Source: ZC4RG29 sp036563875 (GTDB lineage: Bacteria; Bacteroidota; Bacteroidia; Cytophagales; Cyclobacteriaceae). Taken from it: DNA of 64,000 bases. Below are positions 25,649 to 33,672 of this stretch, one piece after another. Within the stretch, counting starts at the first letter, position 1. Each line of letters opens with the position of its first letter. The notes below the pieces were generated by a model. It saw only the letters and a list, made by a program, of their open reading frames with translations. It was not told where the DNA came from and searched no databases. The DNA is taken from positions 1 to 64,000 of the forward strand of contig DATCLO010000160.1 of assembly GCA_036563875.1 (NCBI GenBank). Direction: 5' to 3'. Both the position numbers and the translations under genes were made by a program.

Positions 25649-26209
25649 CTATACCCTTAGGGCCTCCTTCAGCGATCCCAGGGCCCGGTACATGAGTTTG
25701 TACACGGATCGCGTCGAGATGGTCATGAGTTCGGCGATTTCTTCGTAGGTCAGGCCATCATAAAAGCGCAGAACGATCGCCTGTTTTTCTCGGGGTGAAA
25801 GGCCGTCGATACCTTTCTGAAGGCCGGGGAGTTCTTCGGCAGGGGCATCTGATTCCGAATTCAGGGCCGCGGGGTTGATGAGAAGTTCGATGTCGTATTG
25901 GTCGCCGGAATTCTTTTGAGCGATTCGGCCATTCCTGCGGAGATTTTTCATTAAGCGGTTACGGAAGCTCTTTAGCAGGTAGAACTTCAACCGCTGTACC
26001 GGCTTATATCGACTCCGCTGCCGCCACAGCTCTACAAAGAGATCGTGTATGCTGTCTTCGATCAGTTGCTTGTCGTCCGTGAGCCTTTCCCCATAGTGGT
26101 ACAGATCGGCGACATACATTTTGTAGAGGGCAGTAAATGCGAGCTCACTTCCGTTCCGGAACTCATCCCAGATTTGTTCCGGATTCCAGTCGCTGGCAGG
26201 GCGACCCAT
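25649..26209 (-). CDS. ECF RNA polymerase sigma factor
   Basis: 186 residues from the ATG at 26209 ('MGRPASDWNPEQIWDEFRNG'). An alternative ATG at 26251 would add 14 residues and overlap the lyase stop by ten bases. Region 2 shows 'FTALYKMYVADLYHYG' and 'LIEDSIHDLFVELWRQR'. Region 4 shows 'LSPREKQAIVLRFYDGLTYE' and the helix-turn-helix 'EIAELMTISTRSVYKLM'. It belongs to the FecI-like group paired with FecR in Bacteroidota. It is expected to drive transcription of this locus once the FecR relay is triggered. That the lyase precedes it on the same strand suggests the lyase is part of the same unit. Confidence 0.94.
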   Translation of the reverse strand: MGRPASDWNPEQIWDEFRNGSELAFTALYKMYVADLYHYGERLTDDKQLIEDSIHDLFVELWRQRSRYKPVQRLKFYLLKSFRNRLMKNLRRNGRIAQKNSGDQYDIELLINPAALNSESDAPAEELPGLQKGIDGLSPREKQAIVLRFYDGLTYEEIAELMTISTRSVYKLMYRALGSLKEALRV

Positions 26210-26241
26210 TGCCGCTACCGGAGGGCTTCGATGCGGGAGGT

Positions 26242-27579
26242 TTACTTCCATACCTTGCTGGCAAGATGGTTGAGATATACTTCCAGGTTGGTGTACCCAC
26301 CTGAGGTTGTCATCTGCGCATCGTGCGCATAGTCTGACCGTAAGCCCATCTTCTTTTCCCATTCATCGGGCATGCCGTCGCGGTCTGTGTCCGTAGCCAC
26401 CTTGCCTGGCCGGAGATCGGGCCACCCCCCGACATCATGCTGGGAATCGATAATGCCTTTGTGTTCACATCCAAAGCGCGCAGTCCCAGTGCGCACTTCT
26501 TCGACAACGCGCGCGTCCGCACGATCACGATGATCGCTCGCGCCCGCATGATCCAGCACCAAGTCGAGTGCCTCTTGTGCGTTGAGTGTATTTACCGGGG
26601 TGACCTGAAAGGGCGCGTTTGCTATCACGGAATCAGGGTGGTCGCATGCAACGCCTTTTCGGTTGTCTTGCGTGACCTCTGCGTTACCCTCTACGATGTT
26701 ACCAGCCACATAGAATTTTCCATACGGTTGATAGGGTTGGATAATGCGGCTGCGTACATCCCTTGGCGTGGCTGGGCCAGGTTTGTAATAATTGTTGATG
26801 ATATTATGTTGACCACGCTCACCTGCATAAGAGGAGTTGCTCATCCAATTGTAGATGACGTTGTTTCGGAAGTCGACGAGTTCCTTTTCCGGCTGGCCGT
26901 GATAGCGCGCGCCGCAGAATCTCGGAAGTCTGCTGTTGTGGTGTGCGAGGAGGTTGTGATGAAACGATGCGCCCATGCCGCCCCAAATTCCGCCGTATCC
27001 ATGGTCGCCTTTGCTATGGACCGAGTGATTAAGGCTTTCGCTGATGATCGACCATTGCAGGGTGAAGTTCGTGTTGTCGTAAAACGTCGCGCACTCGTCG
27101 GTTGCCCAGCTCATCGAGCAGTGATCGATAATGATGTCGCGATGGCCGATAGCTGTGAGGGCGTCGCCTTCGCGACCGCTTTTGTCGCCAAGCCTGAATC
27201 GAAGGAATCGAATGATGACATTGTCGGCGTCAATGATAAATGGGTAGTTGCTGATACACACGCCATCGCCTGGTGCAGACTGTCCTGCGATCGTCACGTT
27301 GCCTTCACGCAGGACGAGGGGAGATTCAAGTGCAATGGTGCCGGTTATTTCAAATACAATCGTGCGAGGTCCTGGTGTTTGAATTGCCTCGCGCAAACTG
27401 CCTGGTCCTCCGTCGTTGAGGTTTGTTACGATCAGCGTCTTGCCGCCGCGCCCACCGGATGTGTACATGCCGAAGCCTTCGGCGCCCGGAAAGGCGGGCA
27501 GTTTGCCGTCTGCCGCTGCTCCAACTGGTTGGAGCAGCAAGGATTGTAGCGTCAGCAGTATCGGCATGGCAGCCGGCAT
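26242..27579 (-). CDS. Pectate lyase-like protein (polysaccharide lyase family 1 type)
   Basis: About 445 residues from the ATG at 27579; the start is uncertain because the resulting signal peptide ('PILLTLQSLLLQPVGAAADG') has no basic residues. The right-handed beta-helix is marked by 'PGAEGFGMYTSGGRGGK', 'NDGGPGSLREAIQ' and 'NVTIAGQSAPGDGVCI'. The family motif appears as 'IIIDHCSMSWATDE', and a likely catalytic arginine region is 'HHNSRLPRFCGARY'. The C terminus has a calcium-loop-like 'DTDRDGMPDEWE', common in Bacteroidota pectate lyases. It would cleave pectate by beta-elimination, producing the oligosaccharides that the adjacent SusC/SusD pair may import. No type IX sorting domain is visible. 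Confidence 0.88.
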   Translation of the reverse strand: MPAAMPILLTLQSLLLQPVGAAADGKLPAFPGAEGFGMYTSGGRGGKTLIVTNLNDGGPGSLREAIQTPGPRTIVFEITGTIALESPLVLREGNVTIAGQSAPGDGVCISNYPFIIDADNVIIRFLRFRLGDKSGREGDALTAIGHRDIIIDHCSMSWATDECATFYDNTNFTLQWSIISESLNHSVHSKGDHGYGGIWGGMGASFHHNLLAHHNSRLPRFCGARYHGQPEKELVDFRNNVIYNWMSNSSYAGERGQHNIINNYYKPGPATPRDVRSRIIQPYQPYGKFYVAGNIVEGNAEVTQDNRKGVACDHPDSVIANAPFQVTPVNTLNAQEALDLVLDHAGASDHRDRADARVVEEVRTGTARFGCEHKGIIDSQHDVGGWPDLRPGKVATDTDRDGMPDEWEKKMGLRSDYAHDAQMTTSGGYTNLEVYLNHLASKVWK

Positions 27580-27617
27580 GATGAGGGGGTTTGCTGTCGA
27601 GATGCGACATCGGATGC

Positions 27618-27629
27618 GCAATCGATTGC
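27618..27629. promoter_or_regulatory. Perfect palindrome, candidate operator
   Basis: GCAATCGATTGC is a perfect 12-base palindrome centred 44 bases upstream of the proposed lyase start. Its form, with a central CG and flanking A/T, resembles LacI-family operators. No regulator of that family is encoded in the window. Confidence 0.45.
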
Positions 27630-27719
27630 ATAATATTGCCTTTATCGGGAATTCACAAGGATTTTGTGGGAAAAGGTTTGACGTTGGAACATGGATCGGG
27701 CAGAGCGATGTAGTGCGCA

Positions 27720-27742
27720 ACCGATTACACAGCCTAATCGGT
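27720..27742. promoter_or_regulatory. Inverted repeat, candidate operator
   Basis: ACCGATTA and TAATCGGT form perfect eight-base arms separated by seven bases. It lies about 100 bases upstream of the palindrome at 27618 and shares the CGATT core with it. The two may bind the same regulator. There is no T tract, so a terminator is unlikely. Confidence 0.45.
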
Positions 27743-27896
27743 CATTGCCTGCTTTGACAGCGCAGGCCCTTTAATTCCCTAAGGGCATCCAGCGCGCGGC
27801 TCCAGCCTTCGAATAAGTTCGTCGTAATCCAACACCTTCACGGGTAAATCGGGACCCGCGCGTAAGACCTTCTTGTGAACAAGGGCGCGAGAGGGA

Positions 27897-28436
27897 TTAC
27901 TCCAGGACACTCTCAATCTCATCCATTTTTTTTGCGGAATACTTACCCGAGGTAGCGTAGACGATCTTGCCAGATTCGTCAAGGACGAAGAAATACGGAA
28001 TGTCCTTCTTTTCGAAATCGAGCTGCTCCTTGTATGGCTTTAACTCACCCTTGTAGAAGAGAATGTAAGGCAGCAGGTTGGGATCAATGTTTTTGGCAGC
28101 CTTCTTTTTTGCTGTGCCTGTAGCTGCAGCATTTACGCCCGTAAACATCGGGACGAAGTAGACATTCACATCGTAACCGAACGACTCAAACAAACCTTTG
28201 TTCTTTTGAATGAACTTTTCAAAAACAGGCTGGAACCAGGAGTTGAGTTCATCTTCCGATTTCTTCGAATATGCGAGACCAAGAAGGGTGTACTTCCCCG
28301 CAACATCTCCGGGCAACATCACTTTCTTGTCTTCAATCGTCTCGGCTTCCATCGCCGGAAACTGTTTTCCGATAACTTGTGCAAAATCAGGTGTACAAAT
28401 CGAAAGCAAGAAAAGAACAATCAGCAACGGTCTCAT
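27897..28436 (-). CDS. Exported thioredoxin-fold protein lacking CxxC
   Basis: 179 residues from the ATG at 28436, the start of a signal peptide ('MRPLLIVLFLLSICTPDFAQ'); the frame continues 42 codons upstream without coding character. 'IGKQFPAMEAETIEDKKVML', 'GKYTLLGLAYSKKSEDELN' and 'DIPYFFVLDESGKIVYATSG' follow the order of strands in TlpA/AhpC-like thioredoxin folds. The usual CxxC active site, expected around the 'YSKKS' position, is absent. The protein is therefore unlikely to be a redox enzyme and may be a binding or assembly factor; ATP10-like proteins show a similar layout. Function unknown. Confidence 0.75.
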   Translation of the reverse strand: MRPLLIVLFLLSICTPDFAQVIGKQFPAMEAETIEDKKVMLPGDVAGKYTLLGLAYSKKSEDELNSWFQPVFEKFIQKNKGLFESFGYDVNVYFVPMFTGVNAAATGTAKKKAAKNIDPNLLPYILFYKGELKPYKEQLDFEKKDIPYFFVLDESGKIVYATSGKYSAKKMDEIESVLE

Positions 28437-28599
28437 AACAAAAAGTTTGATGGTAGTATCTTGAAAAATAGAAAATTCACGGGTGTCCGTATGGACCAAT
28501 ACCAAAAACGTGCCTGCTTTTTCGGTAAACGACTGAATTAACAGATGCAGAAGCGGTCGCAAACGGAGATCGCTGCCCTTGAATCTACAACTGCATCTG

Positions 28600-29190
28600 C
28601 TACTGATTCGTAGTCACCCACCTTGTCTTCTCCGAAACAGGCCTCCTCTTCCCCTCACGCACTGCCGTCTTCGGCACGCCTACGTGAAGAAATCCGAGCA
28701 GCACATCGTTTTCAGAGAATCCAAATTGTGCAACCGCGCCGTCGAAGTAGGTGATACCACCGGTGCTGAAGTAACAGCCAACACCATAAGCAGCTGCAGT
28801 GAGCTGCATGTTCTGCATAGCGCAAAATACAGCTGCAGCTTCTTCAATGGCAGGAACCGATTCTGCAGGATCGCGCTTCATGATCAACGCGATAATGTGT
28901 GAAGAAAGCAACGGCTTCTCCTGAAGATTGCGATAACGATCTTCGCGAAACGTGCCATCAGCAGTTGTGTACGATTTATAAAACTCCGATTGAATCCGCG
29001 CCAGCGTCCTCAAGCCTTCTCCCTTGAAGACAATAAAGCGCCAGGGCTCTGTCATCTTGTGTGTAGGTGCCCAGTTTGCATTTTCGAGCATGCGTTCGAT
29101 TACCGCATCGTCGACGGGTTCTCCCGAATATTCTGCCTGAAAAACGGACCGTCGATTTTTTATGAGTTCGCTTAGTTCATCAACATTCAT
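28600..29190 (-). CDS. Nitroreductase family FMN oxidoreductase
   Basis: 196 residues. The FMN-binding N terminus reads 'IKNRRSVFQAEYSGEPVDD', followed by 'MLENANWAPTHKMTEPWRFI', the typical substrate and cofactor region. The C-terminal 'LLGFLHVGVPKTAVREGKRR' binds the FMN phosphate. The family reduces nitro compounds, quinones or flavins using NAD(P)H; some members act as ferric reductases or iodotyrosine deiodinases. No signal peptide, so cytoplasmic. The metK terminator precedes it, so it probably has its own promoter. Confidence 0.92.
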   Translation of the reverse strand: MNVDELSELIKNRRSVFQAEYSGEPVDDAVIERMLENANWAPTHKMTEPWRFIVFKGEGLRTLARIQSEFYKSYTTADGTFREDRYRNLQEKPLLSSHIIALIMKRDPAESVPAIEEAAAVFCAMQNMQLTAAAYGVGCYFSTGGITYFDGAVAQFGFSENDVLLGFLHVGVPKTAVREGKRRPVSEKTRWVTTNQ

Positions 29191-29214
29191 GACACCAAAG
29201 TAAGAAGAAGACTT

Positions 29215-29250
29215 AAAAAAGAAAGCTGCCTGTTTCTGCAGGCAGCTTTC
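29215..29250 (-). terminator. Rho-independent terminator after metK
   Basis: A 12-base perfect stem (GAAAGCTGCCTG, six-base loop, CAGGCAGCTTTC) is followed on the minus strand by six T. It lies about 20 bases past the metK stop. Confidence 0.93.
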
Positions 29251-29270
29251 CGAAATCGGGTTGTTAATAT

Positions 29271-30527
29271 CTATTTGATTTTGAAGGCGGCTCGCACCTT
29301 ATCGACATAATCCAGCTTTTCCCAGGGGAACAACTCCACCTTCATTTTCTTTTCGTTGCGTTTGCCTTTGTTAAAGACTTTCTCGACAACGCGAGGCTCA
29401 CGACCCATGTGTCCATACGCCGCTGTTTCAGAATAAATCGGCGTGCGCAGCTTGAATCGTTCTTCGATGAAGTATGGCCGCATGTCGAAGAGCTTCTCAA
29501 CCTTCTTAGCTATCTCGCCATCGCTAATGTTGACCTTAGACGTGCCGAACGTGTTGACATAAAGCCCGACGGGCTTCGCAACACCAATGGCATATGCTAC
29601 CTGCACGAGAACCTCATCGCATACGCCGGCGGCAACCAGGTTTTTCGCGATGTGACGTGTCGCATAAGCTGCAGAGCGGTCCACTTTGGAAGGATCCTTA
29701 CCGGAAAACGCACCTCCGCCGTGAGCGCCCTTGCCGCCATACGTGTCAACTATGATTTTCCTCCCGGTAAGTCCAGTGTCACCGTGAGGTCCGCCGATAA
29801 CGAACTTACCAGTAGGGTTTACGTAGTATTTGATGTTGTCGTCGAAAAGTGCCTGCACGCGTTTGGGAAGTTTCTTCTTCACGCGCGGGATAAGGATGTT
29901 GATTACATCATCCTTAATTTTCTTCAGCATCGCATTATCTTTCGCGAACTCGTCGTGTTGCGTCGACAGAACGATCGCGTCAATTCTGAGCGGTCTATTG
30001 TCATCGCCGTATTCAATCGTCACCTGCGACTTTGCATCAGGTCGCAGATAGGTGATTTCTTTATTCTCTCTTCTCAGTGCAGCCAGTTCGCGGAGTAACA
30101 GGTGAGCGATTTCCAGCGGCAACGGCATATAATTGTCCGTTTCGTTCGTGGCGTAGCCGAACATCATACCCTGGTCGCCTGCACCCTGATCTTCCTTTTT
30201 CTTTCGTTCGACACCCTGGTTGATATCCGGAGATTGTTCGTGAATGGCTGATAATATTCCGCAGCTGTTTGCCTCAAACATGTACTCGCTGCGCGTGTAA
30301 CCGATCCGGCGGATCACTTCGCGGGCAATATCCTGAACGTCGAGATAAGCATCCGACTTGACTTCGCCGGCGAGCACAACCTGACCAGTAGTCACCAGCG
30401 TTTCGCACGCAACTTTTGAGTTGGGATCGTAAGCGAGGAAGTAGTCGATGAGAGCGTCAGAAATCTGGTCCGCTACTTTGTCCGGATGTCCTTCAGAAAC
30501 GGACTCCGAAGTAAACAAATAAGGCAT
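29271..30527 (-). CDS. metK: S-adenosylmethionine synthetase
   Basis: 418 residues, slightly longer than the roughly 385 of E. coli MetK. It makes S-adenosylmethionine from ATP and methionine. Signatures present: 'SEGHPDKVADQISDALID' at the N terminus, 'GAGDQGMMFGYATNE' for the first family motif, and 'GGGAFSGKDPSKVDRSAAY' for the second. The C-terminal region carries a lysine-rich insertion near 'EKVFNKGKRNEKKMKVELF', which I recall in other Bacteroidota. A perfect -7 box lies about 45 bases upstream and a strong terminator follows, so it is probably a single-gene unit. I saw no S-adenosylmethionine riboswitch in the leader. Confidence 0.97.
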   Translation of the reverse strand: MPYLFTSESVSEGHPDKVADQISDALIDYFLAYDPNSKVACETLVTTGQVVLAGEVKSDAYLDVQDIAREVIRRIGYTRSEYMFEANSCGILSAIHEQSPDINQGVERKKKEDQGAGDQGMMFGYATNETDNYMPLPLEIAHLLLRELAALRRENKEITYLRPDAKSQVTIEYGDDNRPLRIDAIVLSTQHDEFAKDNAMLKKIKDDVINILIPRVKKKLPKRVQALFDDNIKYYVNPTGKFVIGGPHGDTGLTGRKIIVDTYGGKGAHGGGAFSGKDPSKVDRSAAYATRHIAKNLVAAGVCDEVLVQVAYAIGVAKPVGLYVNTFGTSKVNISDGEIAKKVEKLFDMRPYFIEERFKLRTPIYSETAAYGHMGREPRVVEKVFNKGKRNEKKMKVELFPWEKLDYVDKVRAAFKIK

Positions 30528-30571
30528 ACTAAATGGCTGAGTTAATAATAGCTAAGGAGATATACAGGCGG

Positions 30572-30579
30572 CAAATTTA
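30572..30579 (-). promoter_or_regulatory. Bacteroidota -7 promoter box for metK
   Basis: TAAATTTG on the minus strand matches the TAnnTTTG consensus exactly and lies 45 bases before the metK start. No clear TTG element is present at the expected distance upstream. Confidence 0.55.
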
Positions 30580-30653
30580 GGCTAATTGTCCTAATTCGGA
30601 AAATGACGGAAGTTGCGCCTCAATCCCTTTTTTAATGACCGTTGTTATTGCAT

Positions 30654-31370
30654 TCAAAGGAAAGCGCTTATCAGGAAGACCGCCGGGAGCCTTGGCAATG
30701 TTGGGGGATTCTTCTTCCATTGCCTGACGGTCAACGTCCTGACATATTCAGATGACCCGGTGAGGGCGGACGCCACGCAAAGACGCGTTTCGTCCGAAAG
30801 GGTCGACAACAGGGTCTTGAGCAATCGATTGTTGCGATAGGGCGTCTCTATAAAGATGTGTGTTTGTCCCGTGCGGCGCGAGTCCTTTTCCAAATCCCGA
30901 ATGATGCGTGTGCCTTCACGGGTTTCCACAGGTAGATATCCGTGAAAGGTGAAATGCTGGCCATTCATTCCTGAGGCCATTAAAGCCAGCAGGATCGACG
31001 ACGGCCCAACCAGTGGGATAACATCGATTTTATGTTCGTGAGCAAATCGTACGGCCAGCGCCCCAGGATCAGCAACACCAGGGCAACCTGACTCCGTTAA
31101 TACACCCATCGGATGGCCATCGAACAAAGGCTGGAGGAGCGCAGGCAAATCGCTGTATTCTGTGTCCTTATCCAGCCGCTCGAACTCGAGACCCTCTATA
31201 GTGTCATATATTTTGAGACTTGCCAGATACCTGCGCGCTGTCCGAATATCTTCTGCAAGAAAATGACGCATAGAACGCAGCGCGTCCTTAACCTGATTCG
31301 GTATAACTTTGTCAGCGGTATCGGCCGCGATGACATTAGGAATCAGATACAGTTTGCCGCGGCGACTCAT
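30654..31370 (-). CDS. RsmI-like tetrapyrrole-methylase-fold SAM-dependent methyltransferase
   Basis: 238 residues. The family motifs are 'GKLYLIPNVIAADTADKVIP' at the N terminus, 'VLTESGCPGVADPGALAVRF' for SAM binding, and 'VIPLVGPSSILLALMASGMN'. The C-terminal part includes 'HIFIETPYRNNRLLKTLL'. It belongs with the 16S rRNA 2'-O-methyltransferase RsmI. It resembles the shorter RsmI-like form I recall in Bacteroidota alongside a full-length RsmI, so the exact target is uncertain. It lies directly upstream of metK, whose product supplies the methyl donor, though metK has its own promoter box. Confidence 0.88.
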   Translation of the reverse strand: MSRRGKLYLIPNVIAADTADKVIPNQVKDALRSMRHFLAEDIRTARRYLASLKIYDTIEGLEFERLDKDTEYSDLPALLQPLFDGHPMGVLTESGCPGVADPGALAVRFAHEHKIDVIPLVGPSSILLALMASGMNGQHFTFHGYLPVETREGTRIIRDLEKDSRRTGQTHIFIETPYRNNRLLKTLLSTLSDETRLCVASALTGSSEYVRTLTVRQWKKNPPTLPRLPAVFLISAFL

Positions 31371-31390
31371 TTACGAAAAGATAAACAGAT

Positions 31391-31609
31391 ATGGGGATAG
31401 GCAAGATACTGATGTTGGTTGGTGGAATACTCCTGGTTGCCGGGCTGCTCTTTCATTACTCGGAAAAGCTTGGGTGGTTTGGACGCCTGCCTGGTGACAT
31501 CGTGGTGGAAAAGGAAAACTTCAAGCTGTACATCCCAATCACAACAAGCATACTGTTGAGCATCCTCCTCACTGTCATACTCTACCTGATCAATCGCTTT
31601 CGCCATTGA
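31391..31609 (+). CDS. DUF2905 family small membrane protein
   Basis: 72 residues with two hydrophobic segments, 'ILMLVGGILLVAGLLFHY' and 'TTSILLSILLTVILYLI'. Between them lies the conserved 'GWFGRLPGDIVVEKENFKLY', the hallmark of DUF2905. Function unknown. The gene is divergent from the methyltransferase gene, 20 bases away. Its last 20 bases overlap the 3' end of the convergent hydrolase gene. Confidence 0.9.
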   Translation: MGIGKILMLVGGILLVAGLLFHYSEKLGWFGRLPGDIVVEKENFKLYIPITTSILLSILLTVILYLINRFRH

Positions 31610-32372
31610 GTTCCCTGCCAAAAGCTTTAACGAGATCCACCAGCTCACGGGGTTTTTCTGCCTGAACCCAATGCCCCGTATCAAGGGTTTCTAGCCTGGC
31701 GGCCGGGAACAGTTTTCGGATGTCTTCGAGGTCGTCGTCGGCCACGTAGTTTGACCTGCCCCCCCGGACAAAGAGGGTCGGTCCCGGGAAAACGGAACCA
31801 TTTCCCACCCCTTTACTGACCTCTGAAATATTGCGCGAAATGGTGTCTAAATTCATTTTCCAGCCAAATCCGCCCGACGGTTCGCGCTTCAGGTTTTTGA
31901 GGAGGAATTGACGGACCGGAGGTTCCGGGACGTACGGGGCCAGGGCTTCATCTGCCTCCTGTCTCGATGTCAGTTCAGCCAGGGGGAGCGCCAGCAATCC
32001 CTCCACAATCCTGTCGTGCTGATCGGGGTAACGCCGCGGGGCGATGTCAATCACGACGATTGCTGACGGAAGGTCCGGCTGACGCAGGGCGAGGGTCATG
32101 GCAGCTTTTCCACCCATGGAATGACCGAGCAAAATGGGCGACGAAATACCTTCAGCGTCGATGAGTTCAACCACGTCATCCGCCATGACATCGTAGTTGA
32201 ATTCATCGCTGTGCGGTGACTGGCCGTGATTGCGAAGATCCACAAGGTACACGTGAAAATTTTCGGCGAGCATCTTCGCCTGGGGGAGCCAATTGTCCGA
32301 TGAACCGAAGAGGCCATGCAGGATTACAAGGTTGGGTCCATCGCTTCCTTCCTCCCGGTAAAATAATTTCAT
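31590..32372 (-). CDS. Alpha/beta hydrolase, YbfF-like esterase
   Basis: 260 residues. The nucleophile elbow is 'LLGHSMGGKAAM' with Ser85. The oxyanion region is 'VILHGLFGSSDNW', the acid lies near 'FVRGGRSNYVADDDL', and the histidine is in 'LDTGHWVQAEKP'. The layout matches YbfF/ABHD11-type esterases that hydrolyse short acyl esters. No signal peptide, so cytoplasmic. It overlaps the DUF2905 gene convergently by 20 bases and is divergent from lysA. Confidence 0.9.
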   Translation of the reverse strand: MKLFYREEGSDGPNLVILHGLFGSSDNWLPQAKMLAENFHVYLVDLRNHGQSPHSDEFNYDVMADDVVELIDAEGISSPILLGHSMGGKAAMTLALRQPDLPSAIVVIDIAPRRYPDQHDRIVEGLLALPLAELTSRQEADEALAPYVPEPPVRQFLLKNLKREPSGGFGWKMNLDTISRNISEVSKGVGNGSVFPGPTLFVRGGRSNYVADDDLEDIRKLFPAARLETLDTGHWVQAEKPRELVDLVKAFGRELNGESD

Positions 32373-32411
32373 AGTTCAAAGGTAAGACTGAAAATTAATT
32401 TCGGGCATTGG

Positions 32412-32419
32412 TATATTTG
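32412..32419 (+). promoter_or_regulatory. Bacteroidota -7 promoter box for lysA
   Basis: TATATTTG matches TAnnTTTG exactly, 21 bases before the lysA start. A leader of only about 10-15 bases is implied. No clear upstream TTG element. Confidence 0.55.
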
Positions 32420-32439
32420 GCCTTTTATCAAAGCGTGCT

Positions 32440-33672
32440 ATGGAGTTAGTAGACTACAACTATGTGATACAAAAGATTCCGGTAGAAGACATCTGCCGGG
32501 AGTTTGGAACTCCGTTGTACGTCTACGATGCCGATAAAATTGTCAATCAGCTTAAGACGCTCAAGGGCGCCTTCTCCGGGGCCGACGTCCGAGTCAAGTA
32601 TGCTGCGAAAGCGCTGACCAATGTGTCTGTACTGAAGTTGCTGCGAAAGCACGGCGCAGGTATTGACGCAGTTTCAATTGAAGAAGTGCAGATCGCTATC
32701 GGAGCCGGCTTCAAGCCCTCCGAGATTATGTACACACCGAATTGTGTAGGCTTCGATGAGATACGCGAAGCCGTGAAGCTTGGTGTGTCGGTGAACCTCG
32801 ACAATCTGTCGTCACTGATGAAGTTCGGCGAGACGTACGGGTCTGAATACCCCTGCGGTGTACGGCTCAATCCGCATATCCTTGCCGGCGGCAATTACAA
32901 GATCTCCACCGGTCACAGCAACTCCAAGTTCGGCATCTCAATCTATCAGTTGCCGCGGATCATGGAGACAGTTTACAAGTATGGCATCAGGATAAATGGT
33001 CTCCATGTGCATACAGGGTCCGACATCTCTGAAACGGATATCTTCCTGAAGATGGCCGACATTCTTTTCGGCGTTGCCCGCGATTTTCCAGATCTGCGTT
33101 TCCTCGATTTCGGCAGCGGATTCAAAGTCGCGTATAAAGAAGGTGACATCACGACGAACATCTACGATCTCGGACTTCGCCTGAGCAAAGCGTTTGGAGA
33201 ATTTTGCGAACAATATGGACGCAAGCTCGAACTGTGGATCGAGCCGGGTAAGTACATTGTCAGTGAAGCGGGGATCCTATTCGCGCGTGCGAATGTTGTT
33301 AAGGCAACACCAAGCGTTACGTTTGTTGGCCTGAACTCAGGCTTCAATCACCTGGTTCGGCCCATGATGTATGATGCGTACCATCATATAATCAATGTTT
33401 CTAACCCAACGGGATCAAAAAGGCTGTACACTGTTGTTGGATACATTTGTGAGACCGACACGTTTGGTGCGGACAGAAAGCTTAACGAAGTACGTGAAGG
33501 CGATACCATCGCAATCCTGAATGCCGGCGCCTACGGCTATTCGATGGCTTCAAACTATAATTCACGGCTTCGACCAGCTGAAGTAATGGTGATCAACGGC
33601 GAAGCGAAACTTATCCGAAAACGCGAAACCATTGATGACCTGCTCCGCGGCCAGATTGAAATAGATGTATGA
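32440..33672 (+). CDS. lysA: Diaminopimelate decarboxylase
   Basis: 410 residues. It removes CO2 from meso-diaminopimelate to give lysine, using pyridoxal phosphate. The PLP lysine is Lys57 in 'VKYAAKALTNVSVL'. Other signatures are 'GLHVHTGSDISETDIF', 'FLDFGSGFKVAYKEGD' (PLP phosphate loop), 'WIEPGKYIVSEAG' and 'VVGYICETDTFG' carrying the active-site cysteine. No aspartokinase fusion is present. The stop overlaps the dsbD start by four bases (ATGA), so the two are probably translated from one message, though their functions are unrelated. Confidence 0.95.
   Translation: MELVDYNYVIQKIPVEDICREFGTPLYVYDADKIVNQLKTLKGAFSGADVRVKYAAKALTNVSVLKLLRKHGAGIDAVSIEEVQIAIGAGFKPSEIMYTPNCVGFDEIREAVKLGVSVNLDNLSSLMKFGETYGSEYPCGVRLNPHILAGGNYKISTGHSNSKFGISIYQLPRIMETVYKYGIRINGLHVHTGSDISETDIFLKMADILFGVARDFPDLRFLDFGSGFKVAYKEGDITTNIYDLGLRLSKAFGEFCEQYGRKLELWIEPGKYIVSEAGILFARANVVKATPSVTFVGLNSGFNHLVRPMMYDAYHHIINVSNPTGSKRLYTVVGYICETDTFGADRKLNEVREGDTIAILNAGAYGYSMASNYNSRLRPAEVMVINGEAKLIRKRETIDDLLRGQIEIDV

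Larger units (their letters stand above)
27580..27896. other. Regulatory region upstream of the pectate lyase
   Basis: About 320 bases lie between the lyase start and the stop of the thioredoxin-fold gene, both on the minus strand. It contains two palindromic elements, listed separately, and a short stem (GCCTGC and GCAGGC) near 27747-27768 without a T tract. A 67-codon open frame covers its left part but lacks support. This should be the control region of the utilisation locus. Confidence 0.6.

Noticed and set aside
26437..27549. Long open frame (370 codons) antisense to the pectate lyase
   Set aside because: It lies wholly opposite a gene with recognisable family motifs, and its translation is rich in Val, Arg and Cys with no domain.
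27747..27768. Stem GCCTGC/GCAGGC as terminator of the thioredoxin-fold gene
   Set aside because: No T tract follows on either strand.
27779..27982. 67-codon frame at the end of the thioredoxin-fold gene
   Set aside because: Its C-terminal half looks faintly protein-like, but most of it overlaps the real gene in another frame and no family is recognisable.
30528..30653. Possible S-adenosylmethionine riboswitch upstream of metK
   Set aside because: The leader after the -7 box is only about 40 bases and shows no structured motif.
33669..33672. Functional link between lysA and dsbD from their overlap
   Set aside because: The overlap is real, but lysine synthesis and periplasmic thiol transfer have no known connection; co-transcription alone does not support one.
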